Assembly (NCBI RefSeq): GCF_004138165.1
Contig: NZ_RYFF01000011.1
Location: forward strand, 1 to 64,000
Source of the DNA: Candidatus Chloroploca sp. Khr17
GTDB taxonomy: Bacteria > Chloroflexota > Chloroflexia > Chloroflexales > Chloroflexaceae
DNA length: 64,000 nt
Direction of reading: 5' to 3'
A program made the position numbers and the translations under genes. The notes beneath the pieces were generated by a model. That model did no database searches, was not told where the DNA came from, and worked only from the letters and a program-made list of their open reading frames with translations. Shown here in pieces: positions 8,578 through 16,262 of this stretch. Position 1 is the first letter of the stretch, and each line of letters opens with the position of its first letter.

Positions 8578-8758
8578 TGTCGTGCTCCTTTGACCTGGGT
8601 GGCCCTATGTTAGGCATATGCTGAACTATCCGCAGATTTCCGCAGATTACGATTCAGATCATAATCTGCGGAAATCTGCGTCATCTGCGGATCCTCCACT
8701 AACCTTATCCACGCGCCCGATTGCATTTGGCACCTTCGTGCTCCATGATAGATCAACG
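8540..8758. repeat. Direct repeat, copy 1 (tfoX 5' end plus upstream DNA)
   Basis: This block and 9611-9845 are close copies in the same orientation. Both begin TCCCGCACCCGTCGCGCCAG and run through the tfoX start codon and GGCCCTATGTTA. Both continue through a family C repeat (CCGCAGATTACGATTCAGAT) and the tail CTCCATGATAGATCAACG. The 850-bp interval between them carries the antitoxin-like and nucleotidyltransferase genes. Confidence 0.85.
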
Positions 8759-8911
8759 CGGCAATCTGCAATCTAAAATTGAACACGATGATACGGTGGG
8801 ACCGGATGATGCGACGCCGGTCATCATTATTTCGGTCGGGCATAAAGAACTGCGTGGAGTGAGTGCGGCGTGCTACAATAGACACCGGATACCTGCCAAG
8901 GAGAATCACGG

Positions 8912-9124
8912 ATGGATCTTCGTATGACGACCAGGATGGATAAGCGCCACTTCTCGATCGTCTCATTGACTGAGGAATCGGGCGATCAAGCGTATTGGCA
9001 GCAACAGCACCCGCTCGACCGAATTGCTGCTCTGGAATTGATGCGTCAGGTGATGTATGGCTACGATATTACTACCGCCCGACTTCAAAGCGTTCTTACA
9101 ATTGCTGAACGACCATCAAGTTGA
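8912..9124 (+). CDS. Small antitoxin-like protein
   Basis: A 70-residue protein with AAGGAG 8 bases before its ATG. The segment HPLDRIAALELMRQVMYGYD, followed by TTARLQ, resembles small proteins commonly encoded directly before stand-alone nucleotidyltransferases. The gene overlaps the next one by 68 bp in a different frame, so the two are probably translated together. The likely role is antitoxin or partner of the nucleotidyltransferase. No DNA-binding motif is obvious. The second methionine (8930, MDKRHFS) is an alternative start. Confidence 0.5.
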   Translation: MDLRMTTRMDKRHFSIVSLTEESGDQAYWQQQHPLDRIAALELMRQVMYGYDITTARLQSVLTIAERPSS

Positions 9125-9506
9125 GTATCTACTGCTTGGTGGCTATGCGGTTGGGTACCATGGTTACCCGCGGGCGACGGGCGATATGGATATTTGGATC
9201 GCCATGCATCTTGATAATGCGAATCGGGTGGTGGCGGCGCTACATGCGTTCGGATTTGCGGCACCGGATGTCACCTCAACGCTCTTTTTGGAAGCCAATA
9301 AGATTATTCGGATGGGAAATCCACCACTGCGCATAGAAGTCTTAACGAGTGCGTCAGGGGTGGATTTTTCCGTGTGTTATGCGAAGCGCATTTTGGAAAT
9401 CATTGACGGTGTCGAAGTGCCAATTATTGCGCTCGACGACTTAAAACAGAATAAGCAAGCAAGCGGGCGTCTGAAAGATTTAAATGACTTGGCCAACCTC
9501 CCTTAG
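9057..9506 (+). CDS. Stand-alone nucleotidyltransferase (toxin-like)
   Basis: A 149-residue protein with the polymerase-beta-type nucleotidyltransferase signature: LLLGGYAVGYHG, then the metal-binding DMDIWI near residue 43. It lacks any extra catalytic or RNA-binding domain. The C-terminal LDDLKQNKQASGRLKDLNDL matches small MNT/AbiEii-like and DUF6036-type proteins. Such proteins typically pair with a small upstream partner and can act as toxins that modify tRNA or protein. Its ATG lies inside the upstream gene (68-bp overlap). The pair sits between duplicated flanks, consistent with mobile or recently shuffled DNA. Activity is inferred. Confidence 0.65.
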   Translation: MATILLPPDFKAFLQLLNDHQVEYLLLGGYAVGYHGYPRATGDMDIWIAMHLDNANRVVAALHAFGFAAPDVTSTLFLEANKIIRMGNPPLRIEVLTSASGVDFSVCYAKRILEIIDGVEVPIIALDDLKQNKQASGRLKDLNDLANLP

Positions 9507-9606
9507 CCTCGCGGCGGCAATGACGTTGCATATCCCGCACCCGTCGCGCCTTATTTTCTACAAACTCTTTCGCCCACTTGTCAACGTCAAAGGGGCAATG
9601 ACGTCG

Positions 9607-9648
9607 CATATCCCGCACCCGTCGCGCCAGATTGTCATCAAACGCCAT
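9607..9648 (-). pseudogene. tfoX 5' remnant
   Basis: The minus strand encodes MAFDDNLARRVRDM, nearly identical to the start of the intact TfoX-like protein at 8245-8577, and then diverges. The start codon and upstream region are preserved but the body of the gene is missing. It is a by-product of the local duplication. Confidence 0.75.
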
Positions 9649-9845
9649 CATCGTGCTCCTTTGCATTGGTTGGCCCTATGTTACGCATCTGCTGAACTGT
9701 CCGCAGATTACGATTCAGATCATAATCTGCGAAAATCTGCGTAATCTGCGGATATTTCACATCTGCGTAATCTGCGGATACTCTATTAACCTTATCCACG
9801 CGCCCGGTTGCATTTGACACCTTCGTGCTCCATGATAGATCAACG
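9611..9845. repeat. Direct repeat, copy 2 (tfoX 5' remnant plus upstream DNA)
   Basis: This is the second copy of the block at 8540-8758. It is about 16 bases longer because the internal family C repeat has an additional CATCTGCGTAATCTGCGGAT unit. Both copies end CTCCATGATAGATCAACG, after which the sequences diverge. Confidence 0.85.
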
Positions 9846-10078
9846 ATGCGAAGGCAGCATTGCCGTAGCGCTGCACCGCCGGGCAACGGTGCCGTCCCCC
9901 GTATGTAGGCCCGCTCACAGTCCTTGCCACACCTCAGGGTGTACACTGCGAGCAACCGAGCGACACGTTGCGCGACGGAACATCATAGTGGCTCCCAGGG
10001 GATGGGTACGCTGGCAGAAAAAATAAGTTTCATTGGTATGCCCCTGGAGCAAACCCAGAGTTTGAGAGGAACAAGATA

Positions 10079-11458
10079 ATGGCCGAGCAATTTGATGTGA
10101 TCATCATTGGTGCGGGACAGGCTGGTGTGCCGCTTGCGGGGGCTTTTGCCCGCGCTGGACGCCGAACGGCGCTGATCGAGGCGTCGCACGTGGGCGGTAC
10201 GTGCATCAATGAGGGTTGCACGCCGACCAAAACAATGGTTGCCAGTGCCCGCATCGCGTATCTCGCCCGTCACGCTGGGCAGTATGGGGTGCAGACTGGT
10301 GCGATCCAGGTCGATCTGAAGTCCGTGCGCCAGCGCAAGCGCGAGCTTGTCACCAGTTGGCGGACGGGTAGCGAACAGCGGTTGCACCATGATGGCGTCA
10401 CCTTGCTGATGGGGATAGCGCAGCTGAGTGGTCCCAAAACAGTTACGGTCACACTGAATGCAGGTGGGACGCGGCAATTCACCGCCGATACGATTGTGAT
10501 CAATGCCGGCGCTCGCTCATCAACCCCTGATCTGCCTGGTCTCGCCGAAGTGCCGTTTCTCGACTCGACCTCGATCATGGAGCTTGATGCGGTTCCCGAG
10601 CATCTCCTTGTACTGGGGGGCGGTTATATTGGCCTTGAATTTGGGCAGATGTTCCGTCGTTTTGGCAGCCGTGTGACGATTGTGCAGCGCGGTGCACGTC
10701 TGTTGGCGCGTGAGGATGGCGCTGTTGCCGACGCTGTTGCCGCACTGTTACGCGAAGATGGGGCCGAGGTCTTGCTCAACACGACAGCCCGTCGGGTGAG
10801 CCGCAGTAACGATGGTACAATTCACTTGACAGTGGCGAGCCCCGCTGGCGAGCAGACGATCGAGGGGTCGCACCTGCTCGTTGCGGTAGGCCGTACGCCC
10901 AACAGCGACCGATTGAATCTTGCAGCGGCAGGCATTGCCACCAATCAGCGCGGCAACATCATCGTGGACGAACGCCTGGCAACGAATGTTCCTGGCATCT
11001 ATGCAGTCGGCGACATTACTGGTGGGCCGGCTTTTACCCATATTGCCTACGACGACTTCCGCATCCTAAAGGCGAATCTGCTTGAAGGAGGGAACAAAAG
11101 CACCCGCGGACGACTGGTGCCCTACACCGTCTTTATTGATCCACAGTTAGGCCGGGTAGGTTTGGGTGAAGAAGAAGCACGGGCACAGGGGCGCACAGTG
11201 AAAATCGCCACGATGCCAATGAATTACGTCGCCCGCGCCATTGAGGTCGCCGAAACCCGTGGCCTCGTCAAGGCTGTCATCGACGCCGAGACTGATCAGA
11301 TCCTCGGCTTTACGATGCTGGGCATCGAGGGCGGCGAAATCATGAGTGCCGTGCAACTGGCAATGCAAGGGGGCTTGACCGCCAGCGCCCTGCGCGATAC
11401 CATCTTTGCCCATCCAACGCTCGCCGAGTTGCTGAATACGCTCTTTGCCCAAAGCTAA
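10079..11458 (+). CDS. FAD-dependent disulfide oxidoreductase (mercuric reductase/lipoamide dehydrogenase family)
   Basis: A 459-residue class I pyridine nucleotide-disulfide oxidoreductase. The FAD motif IIGAGQAGVPLAGAFAR is at the N terminus, and the redox-active pair is in GGTCINEGCTPTK (CxxxxC). The NAD(P)H motif is LGGGYIGLEFGQ near residue 180, and a second FAD motif is GIYAVGDITGG. The C-terminal dimerisation domain contains AHPTLAELL, the usual His-Pro of this family. There is no N-terminal HMA domain and no C-terminal Cys pair, so true mercuric reductase activity is unlikely. The substrate is unknown. It is followed after 170 bp by a peroxiredoxin-like gene, suggesting thiol redox metabolism. 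Confidence 0.85.
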   Translation: MAEQFDVIIIGAGQAGVPLAGAFARAGRRTALIEASHVGGTCINEGCTPTKTMVASARIAYLARHAGQYGVQTGAIQVDLKSVRQRKRELVTSWRTGSEQRLHHDGVTLLMGIAQLSGPKTVTVTLNAGGTRQFTADTIVINAGARSSTPDLPGLAEVPFLDSTSIMELDAVPEHLLVLGGGYIGLEFGQMFRRFGSRVTIVQRGARLLAREDGAVADAVAALLREDGAEVLLNTTARRVSRSNDGTIHLTVASPAGEQTIEGSHLLVAVGRTPNSDRLNLAAAGIATNQRGNIIVDERLATNVPGIYAVGDITGGPAFTHIAYDDFRILKANLLEGGNKSTRGRLVPYTVFIDPQLGRVGLGEEEARAQGRTVKIATMPMNYVARAIEVAETRGLVKAVIDAETDQILGFTMLGIEGGEIMSAVQLAMQGGLTASALRDTIFAHPTLAELLNTLFAQS

Positions 11459-11629
11459 AGGCTAGGCTCCGGCGCAGTACCTTGCAAAGAAGGCGTTTTT
11501 TTGACGCAACGGCGCAACGTTGCTAGCGATGATATTGGGCTTCGGCGGCTGGAGAACGAGGCCAGCTTTGCAGGCCTCGTTCCCCAAACATAACAAGAGC
11601 ACAAGTGCATAAAAGAAGGAGTCTCTGCG
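11459..11629. repeat. Short intergenic repeat and hairpin
   Basis: A family B fragment (TTTTTTTGACGCAACGGCGC) lies at about 11499-11518. A 10-bp stem, GAACGAGGCC (11553-11562) with GGCCTCGTTC (11573-11582), could terminate or attenuate transcription before the peroxiredoxin gene. GAAGGAGTC at about 11615 is that gene's ribosome binding site. Confidence 0.5.
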
Positions 11630-12283
11630 ATGAATAATCAATCCGATGCGTTGGTGAACGAGACGCTACCGTCATACGCAGCCGATCTAGCGGCGACAAT
11701 TGCGCCTGAGCGTCTGGCGCGTTCGCAGGCCGTGAGTGCAAAGCTGGTCGAGGCGCATATCGAACGCAATGCCCTTGGCGTCGGAGCAGTCGCCCCGGAT
11801 TTTCTGCTCCCAGATGCCAACGGGTCACTGGTTCAGCTCAGTACGCTGCTGGCGGAAGGCCCGGTAGTGCTCGCTTTCTACCGAGGGGCCTGGTGTCCCT
11901 ACTGCAACCTGCAACTCCGTGCCTATCAGCGGGCACTTCCGCAGATCCAGGCTCGTCACGCAACGCTGGTCGCTATCTCGCCCCAGTTGCCCGATGGCTC
12001 GCTGACCACAGTTGAACAGAATGAACTCGCTTTTCCGGTGCTCAGCGATGTTGGCAACAAGGTAGCGCAACAGTATGGGCTGGTCTTTCAACTCGATGAC
12101 GACGTGCGCGAACGCTATCTCGCGATGAAGATTGATCTTGAGCAGAGCAATGGCGATACGAGTTGGCAATTGCCTATGCCGGGAACTTTTGTCATTGGGC
12201 GCGACGGTATCATTCACCTGGCTTTTGTTCACCCTGACTATACGCAGCGCCTTGAACCAGCCGCGATCCTCGCTGCGTTATAA
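11630..12283 (+). CDS. Peroxiredoxin-like (AhpC/TSA) protein
   Basis: A 217-residue thioredoxin-fold protein. FYRGAWCPYCNLQLRAYQ near residue 85 carries a CxxC where peroxiredoxins have their peroxidatic cysteine. VAPDFLLPDANG precedes it and GTFVIGRDGIIHLAFVHPDY follows, both typical of the 'peroxiredoxin-like' AhpC/TSA group. An N-terminal ~45-residue helical extension precedes the fold. It presumably reduces peroxides or disulfides in the cytoplasm, with electrons perhaps supplied by the upstream flavoprotein (inference). AAGGAG lies just upstream of the ATG. Confidence 0.85.
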   Translation: MNNQSDALVNETLPSYAADLAATIAPERLARSQAVSAKLVEAHIERNALGVGAVAPDFLLPDANGSLVQLSTLLAEGPVVLAFYRGAWCPYCNLQLRAYQRALPQIQARHATLVAISPQLPDGSLTTVEQNELAFPVLSDVGNKVAQQYGLVFQLDDDVRERYLAMKIDLEQSNGDTSWQLPMPGTFVIGRDGIIHLAFVHPDYTQRLEPAAILAAL

Positions 12284-12675
12284 CATGGCGTTCGTTTTTT
12301 TCGTACGAAGGTGGCGGTGTCGTTGGCCAAGGTTCGGGGCACAAGCGTCGCGGCATGGGGATGGGTTGCTGGTTCAGTTCCCGCACCAAGGGGAGCCAAC
12401 GCCATCCATGTCATTCCGAACGCAGTGTTATAACATTTTAGATTGCAGCTTTTGGATTGCGGCACTGCCTTGCCAAGAAGGCGTTTTTTTGACGCAAAGG
12501 CGCAAAGGTTGGTTTGACGCAAAGGCGCGAAGGCGCAAAGGTTTTCGCGTCGGTGAGCGAACCCTTCGCGCCTTTGCGTGAGCTTCTTTGCACGCTATTG
12601 GGATGAGAGGCTGTCTGAAAAGACGAAGTAGTGTGTGACGTACGTTTCTTGATACCAACGGGGGCTTCGGCAGGC
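12284..12675. repeat. Gene-free region with family B repeats
   Basis: Positions 12483-12590 hold three family B variants: TTTTTTTGACGCAAAGGCGC, TTTGACGCAAAGGCGCGAAG, and an inverted CTTCGCGCCTTTGCGTGAGC. TGTGTGACGTACGTTTC near 12632 matches the edge of the MITE-like element at 54838. I see no gene. Confidence 0.65.
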
Positions 12676-12735
12676 TCAGCCTCCGTCCGTTCGCAACGCC
12701 CATCGTCCGCCGTTGGCTGAGCTTGTCGAAGCCAA
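12663..12735. repeat. Palindromic repeat interrupting the phosphotransferase gene (family E)
   Basis: GGCTTCGGCAGGCTCAGCC on the left and GGCTGAGCTTGTCGAAGCC on the right are complementary at 17 of 19 positions, the exceptions being G-U pairs. They enclose about 33 bp. The downstream end of the truncated phosphotransferase reading frame runs into this element, so its last ~20 codons are repeat sequence. Confidence 0.7.
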
Positions 12736-13407
12736 GCCCGAGAGCAGAAAGGCGGTCGGTGGCGGGGTCGCATGCCATTCGCGCAGGGCCTGCCCTGCCG
12801 CGTGCGCCCCGGCTTCAAGGGCAGCCCCGCCAGCAAGTTGGTGGAGGGCGACGCCGGGCAGCGCTTGCCAGCGCATGACGCCGTTTGCTTCGTCGACGCT
12901 GAGCAGACGCGGGGTGACAAAATGGCGTGGGCGCAGGTTCGCCACAGCCTCGCCCAGGGCTGCCAGCTTCGCGGTGCGGGCAGGCCTGACGACCCTGGCA
13001 AAGACGGGGCGCTCTGCTTCGATGAGACGGACGACGGCGCGCCGCTCGGGTTGATGCACAAACAGGCGTGCGCCCGGTTGTCGTCCCAGCGCGGCTAAGC
13101 CAACAAGACGGCGATCAGCCCCGTGTAGATGCAAGCTGATGCGACCCCCAGTCGTGCCTGAGTCCATTGTCACCATATTTTCCGCCTTCATACCCTGAGG
13201 CAGCGACTCGGCAGATGGGGCCAGGGCATGCCATTGACCAGGGACGATCATGCCGCTACCGGGGGCTTCATACTCCAACAAAAGATGCTCAGACGAACGC
13301 GGCCAGGCGCGCCGTAGATGCAGCGTGCGCTCGGCAAGGCCAGCATGTGCCGCAAGGTCGTATGGCACGGTCAGGGTCGCAAGGTTCGCGATAGGGTTAG
13401 CCGACAT
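12676..13407 (-). pseudogene. Phosphotransferase (APH-like), 3'-truncated
   Basis: A 243-codon frame starting MSANPIANLATLTVPYD. The start ATG overlaps the upstream gene's stop within ATGTCGGCTAA, implying translational coupling. Residues to about 222 look like the N-terminal lobe of an aminoglycoside/choline-kinase-type protein (RPARTAKLAALGEAVANL, then AGQALREWHATPP). The catalytic HGDxxxxN and DxD motifs expected later are missing. The sequence runs into a palindromic repeat after LLSGLAS. It appears to be a cut-off partner of the phosphotransferase domain encoded immediately upstream. Confidence 0.6.
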
Positions 13408-15151
13408 AGGCATCCTCTTTGATCTGGTATGGCGTCGTTTGGGCAACAAACGCACGCGCAAGGATCGCTTCAGCCGTGGCAACGATGGCATGAATGCGCA
13501 TCGGCCAGTCTGGTTCGCGATAACGAAAGGGTTCAGGTGCAAGCCGCAGCAGGCCCAGGGCTGTGTAGAGGCTGATGCGCTGGTGACTCGGCGGAGGCGC
13601 AACTTCGGCGTAGCCTTCGCAAAGAACCTCGGTAAGCATGGACGCCCGGTCGCTTGGCATGCGGCCAAGGGCGACCTGGCGCTGCAGGTGCGCCGCAAAA
13701 TTGCCGAGATCGGCAGCCGGATCGCCCCAGTGGGCATTGTCAAGGTCAAGCAGCGTCGCCGTACTTCTGGCGGGATCAATTAGGATCTGATCGGCATAAA
13801 AGTCGCCATGCAGTGACTACGGATGGCGCAGACTCTGCGGCAGTTGCGCGGCAAAGACCTGGCAGAGGCGCCCGATCTGCTGCTGAAGCTCAGGACAGAG
13901 GGCGATCAACGTGCGCGCATTCGCGTCAAGTGCCACCAAGGGCGTTGCCAGGGCTGTCTGCGGCAAGCCGGGGGCTGGCTGGCAATGCAGGGTTGCGAGC
14001 GCGGCCCCCGCAAGACGAACCGCGCGCAGATCGTCGCGTTCATCACGCACGAGCGTATCGAGTGGTTCATCGGGACGCCACGGGAAGATGAGGCCACGCA
14101 CGCGTTCGCTCGCCCCGCATGGCTGCACAATCGCAAGCGGCCCTTCGCTCTGGAAGGACTCGGCGGCCCTGTGCGCCAGATGATAATCATTGGCCGCATA
14201 GAGCTTGAGCAGCGCGTCACCCCCGGCGGCCCCAACGAGCCGCCCAACATAACGGCGCTCAGGGCGGTAGCGTAGATGCACCAGAGCGGCATGGTGGAGA
14301 TCCGTCCGCGCTGGGCAGAGCTCGCTCAACAGGCGTGCCCGTCTACGTGGCCTATTCAACCGCGTAAGCACAGGCAAAGCCTGGTCATGCGGCCAGCTAT
14401 AGAGCGCAATCTGCTCTTGGTCAAAAACAAGCCCGCCAACGCCAAGCGCCCCCGGTTGAGCGGCCAGTTGGGATGCACGGGCAAGTTTGGCCTGGCCTGA
14501 AGGGCCGACCAGAGCCACGCGTGTTCCCGGCGCAATGTTGAGGCAAAGGGTGAGCCGATTGATCAGATCGCCCGTGCGCGCTTTGCTGTGATAACTCAAC
14601 GAGAGCCGCTGGATGTGACGGTAGAGATCGGCCCGCACTTCAATCATCACGCGGTTGCCGGCCAGGGCAAGCGCAACCGTGCTGAGATAGGCCAGCAGCG
14701 CACGGCTACCCGCGACAACAAGCACCATCAATGCGGCCACCGCGATGAGCAGCGGCGGATCGAGTTGCAACGGACGCTCGGCCAGACCGCTGACCTGCGG
14801 TACAAGCACATAGTCCACCAGCAACTTGAGCGGCCAGGGTTCCAGCAAGCGCATCGCAATCTCACCAAGCAAGGCGAGACTGCCGCCTGCAATCAAGGAC
14901 GCCTGAGGGCGCAGGTAGGGCTGGAAGCGACGGACAAGCCGCACGCCATTGGCGATACGGTCTTGAAGCATCGCAACACGGGAATCGAAACCGAGGCGTC
15001 GCACCCGTTGCTGACCAGTCGCCACAAGACGCGCCCAGATCACCAGAAACTGCGCGAGTAGCGCGGCGACACGCGATTCTATATGCTGCCGCAGCGTTGA
15101 CCATCGTTCGACGACGGCCTGCACACGGGGATGCTGAGCAACATTACGCAT
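13397..15151 (-). pseudogene. ABC-exporter/phosphotransferase chimera with in-frame amber codon
   Basis: One reading frame spans three pieces. Residues 1-201 are an ABC exporter N terminus with membrane helices, ending LSYHSKARTGDLINRL. Residues about 202-220 are the start of the nucleotide-binding domain (IAPGTRVALVGPSG), stopping before the GKS/T of Walker A. From about residue 221 it is an APH-like phosphotransferase (LVFDQEQIALYSWPHD onward). A TAG at 13817-13819 falls just before SLHGDFYADQILID, the catalytic loop, and the same frame then continues to 13397 (CEGYAEVAPPPSHQRISLY). The 5' end overlaps the glycosyltransferase stop by 8 bp. This is best read as deletion-fusion plus nonsense mutation. 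Confidence 0.75.
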
Positions 15152-16262
15152 AGCTGGCCCACTCCTGCGCTACCAGTTGCCCCTGGGCAATCGCGAGAAT
15201 ACGCCCGGCGACGGAATCCCAGGTGTACTGACCGAGCACCAAGTGCCGTCCGGCTGCGCCAAGCTTGACCCGTAGCGCAGGGCTGTCGTGCAACGCGACC
15301 AGCGCATCCATCAGTGCCTCAGGATCACCCGGCGGACAGAGCAGACCGGTTTCACCATGGGTAAGGATGTCGGCCACCTGCCCAACCTCGCTTGCCACAA
15401 CGGGCAGACCGGCGGCCAGATACTCAAAGAGTTTGAGGGGCGAAAAGTAGCAGCGCTCACGCGACGGGTACGGCGCAGTCGCCACATCCATGCGCGCCAG
15501 CAAGCCCGGAATCGCCTCGGGCGAGACAGCCCCGGTGAACTCGACAACCTGGACAAGGCCGGAGGCGTTGACCTGAGCCTCCAGTTTGTCCCGTTCCGGG
15601 CCATCGCCAACAAGCAGCAGGCGCGCCGAAGGCAGGCGATGGTGCAGTTGGGCAAACGCGGCCAGCAGCACCTCCAGGCCATGCCAGGGTTTCAACGTGC
15701 CAACAAAGCCGACGGTATAGGTCGCACGCAACGCTGGATGCGGCCCCATTGGAAAGCGGTCGGGATCAACGCCGTTGGGCACCACAACAATCGACGACTC
15801 GCTGGCAAAGGTACGCAGATACGCGGCCACCTCTTGAGAAACGGCCAGCAGCGCCGTTGCCGTACGAAACAGCCGTTGGGCAACCTGCATCGCTCCGGCA
15901 CGATTGATCAGCTCGCGGTGACGGATCTGCTCGTCAATGAGGGGAGCATTGACCTCAAGCAACCCTGGCACACCCGTGCGCTGCGCATACCCCATAGCGG
16001 CATAGCTCCAGAGGCTATAGCGCTCATAGACCAGATCAAACGGCCCTGAGCGCTCCAGCGCAGCGGCCAGATCTTCGTTCGCGGCGAGCAGCGCGGCTTC
16101 ACGGATGTGCGTAGCGCCCTTTGGAGGACGGGGCAACGCGAAAATCTCAAGCTCGGTACCGGCAGCCTCGTGCGCCAGGATCTCGCTCACAATAAAGGTC
16201 TCGGAAAAACGCGGATAAACTTTCAACACATACCCAATGCGTGGCGCAGATTCAATCAGCAC
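15144..16262 (-). CDS. Family 4-type glycosyltransferase
   Basis: A 372-residue GT-B glycosyltransferase. IGYVLKVYPRFSETFIVSEI at the N terminus and VVPNGVDPDRFP mid-protein are typical of GT4. TVGFVGTLKPWHGLEVLL is followed by ESx7E-like PLKLFEYLAAGLPVVAS and GETGLLCPPGD. I choose the GTG at 16262: it overlaps the upstream stop in GTGCTGATTGA, and the protein then starts at the usual place. It probably transfers a hexose to a surface glycan or glycolipid at the cytoplasmic membrane face. It is the only apparently intact gene of this operon. Confidence 0.8.
   Translation of the reverse strand: MLIESAPRIGYVLKVYPRFSETFIVSEILAHEAAGTELEIFALPRPPKGATHIREAALLAANEDLAAALERSGPFDLVYERYSLWSYAAMGYAQRTGVPGLLEVNAPLIDEQIRHRELINRAGAMQVAQRLFRTATALLAVSQEVAAYLRTFASESSIVVVPNGVDPDRFPMGPHPALRATYTVGFVGTLKPWHGLEVLLAAFAQLHHRLPSARLLLVGDGPERDKLEAQVNASGLVQVVEFTGAVSPEAIPGLLARMDVATAPYPSRERCYFSPLKLFEYLAAGLPVVASEVGQVADILTHGETGLLCPPGDPEALMDALVALHDSPALRVKLGAAGRHLVLGQYTWDSVAGRILAIAQGQLVAQEWASYA

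Larger units (their letters stand above)
9507..10078. other. Gene-free stretch with tfoX remnants and repeats
   Basis: GGCAATGACGTTGCATATCCCGCACCCGTCGCGCC occurs twice in slightly different form (about 9519-9550 and 9595-9630; shared word ATATCCCGCACCCGTCGCGC). After these comes copy 2 of the direct repeat. From 9846 to 10078 I see no gene or strong repeat. GAGAGGAACAAG before 10079 provides a weak ribosome binding site for the flavoprotein gene. Confidence 0.6.

Noticed and set aside
10079-11458. Mercuric reductase.
   Set aside because: The redox CxxxxC is present, but the HMA domain and the C-terminal vicinal cysteines of MerA are missing and no mer genes are nearby.
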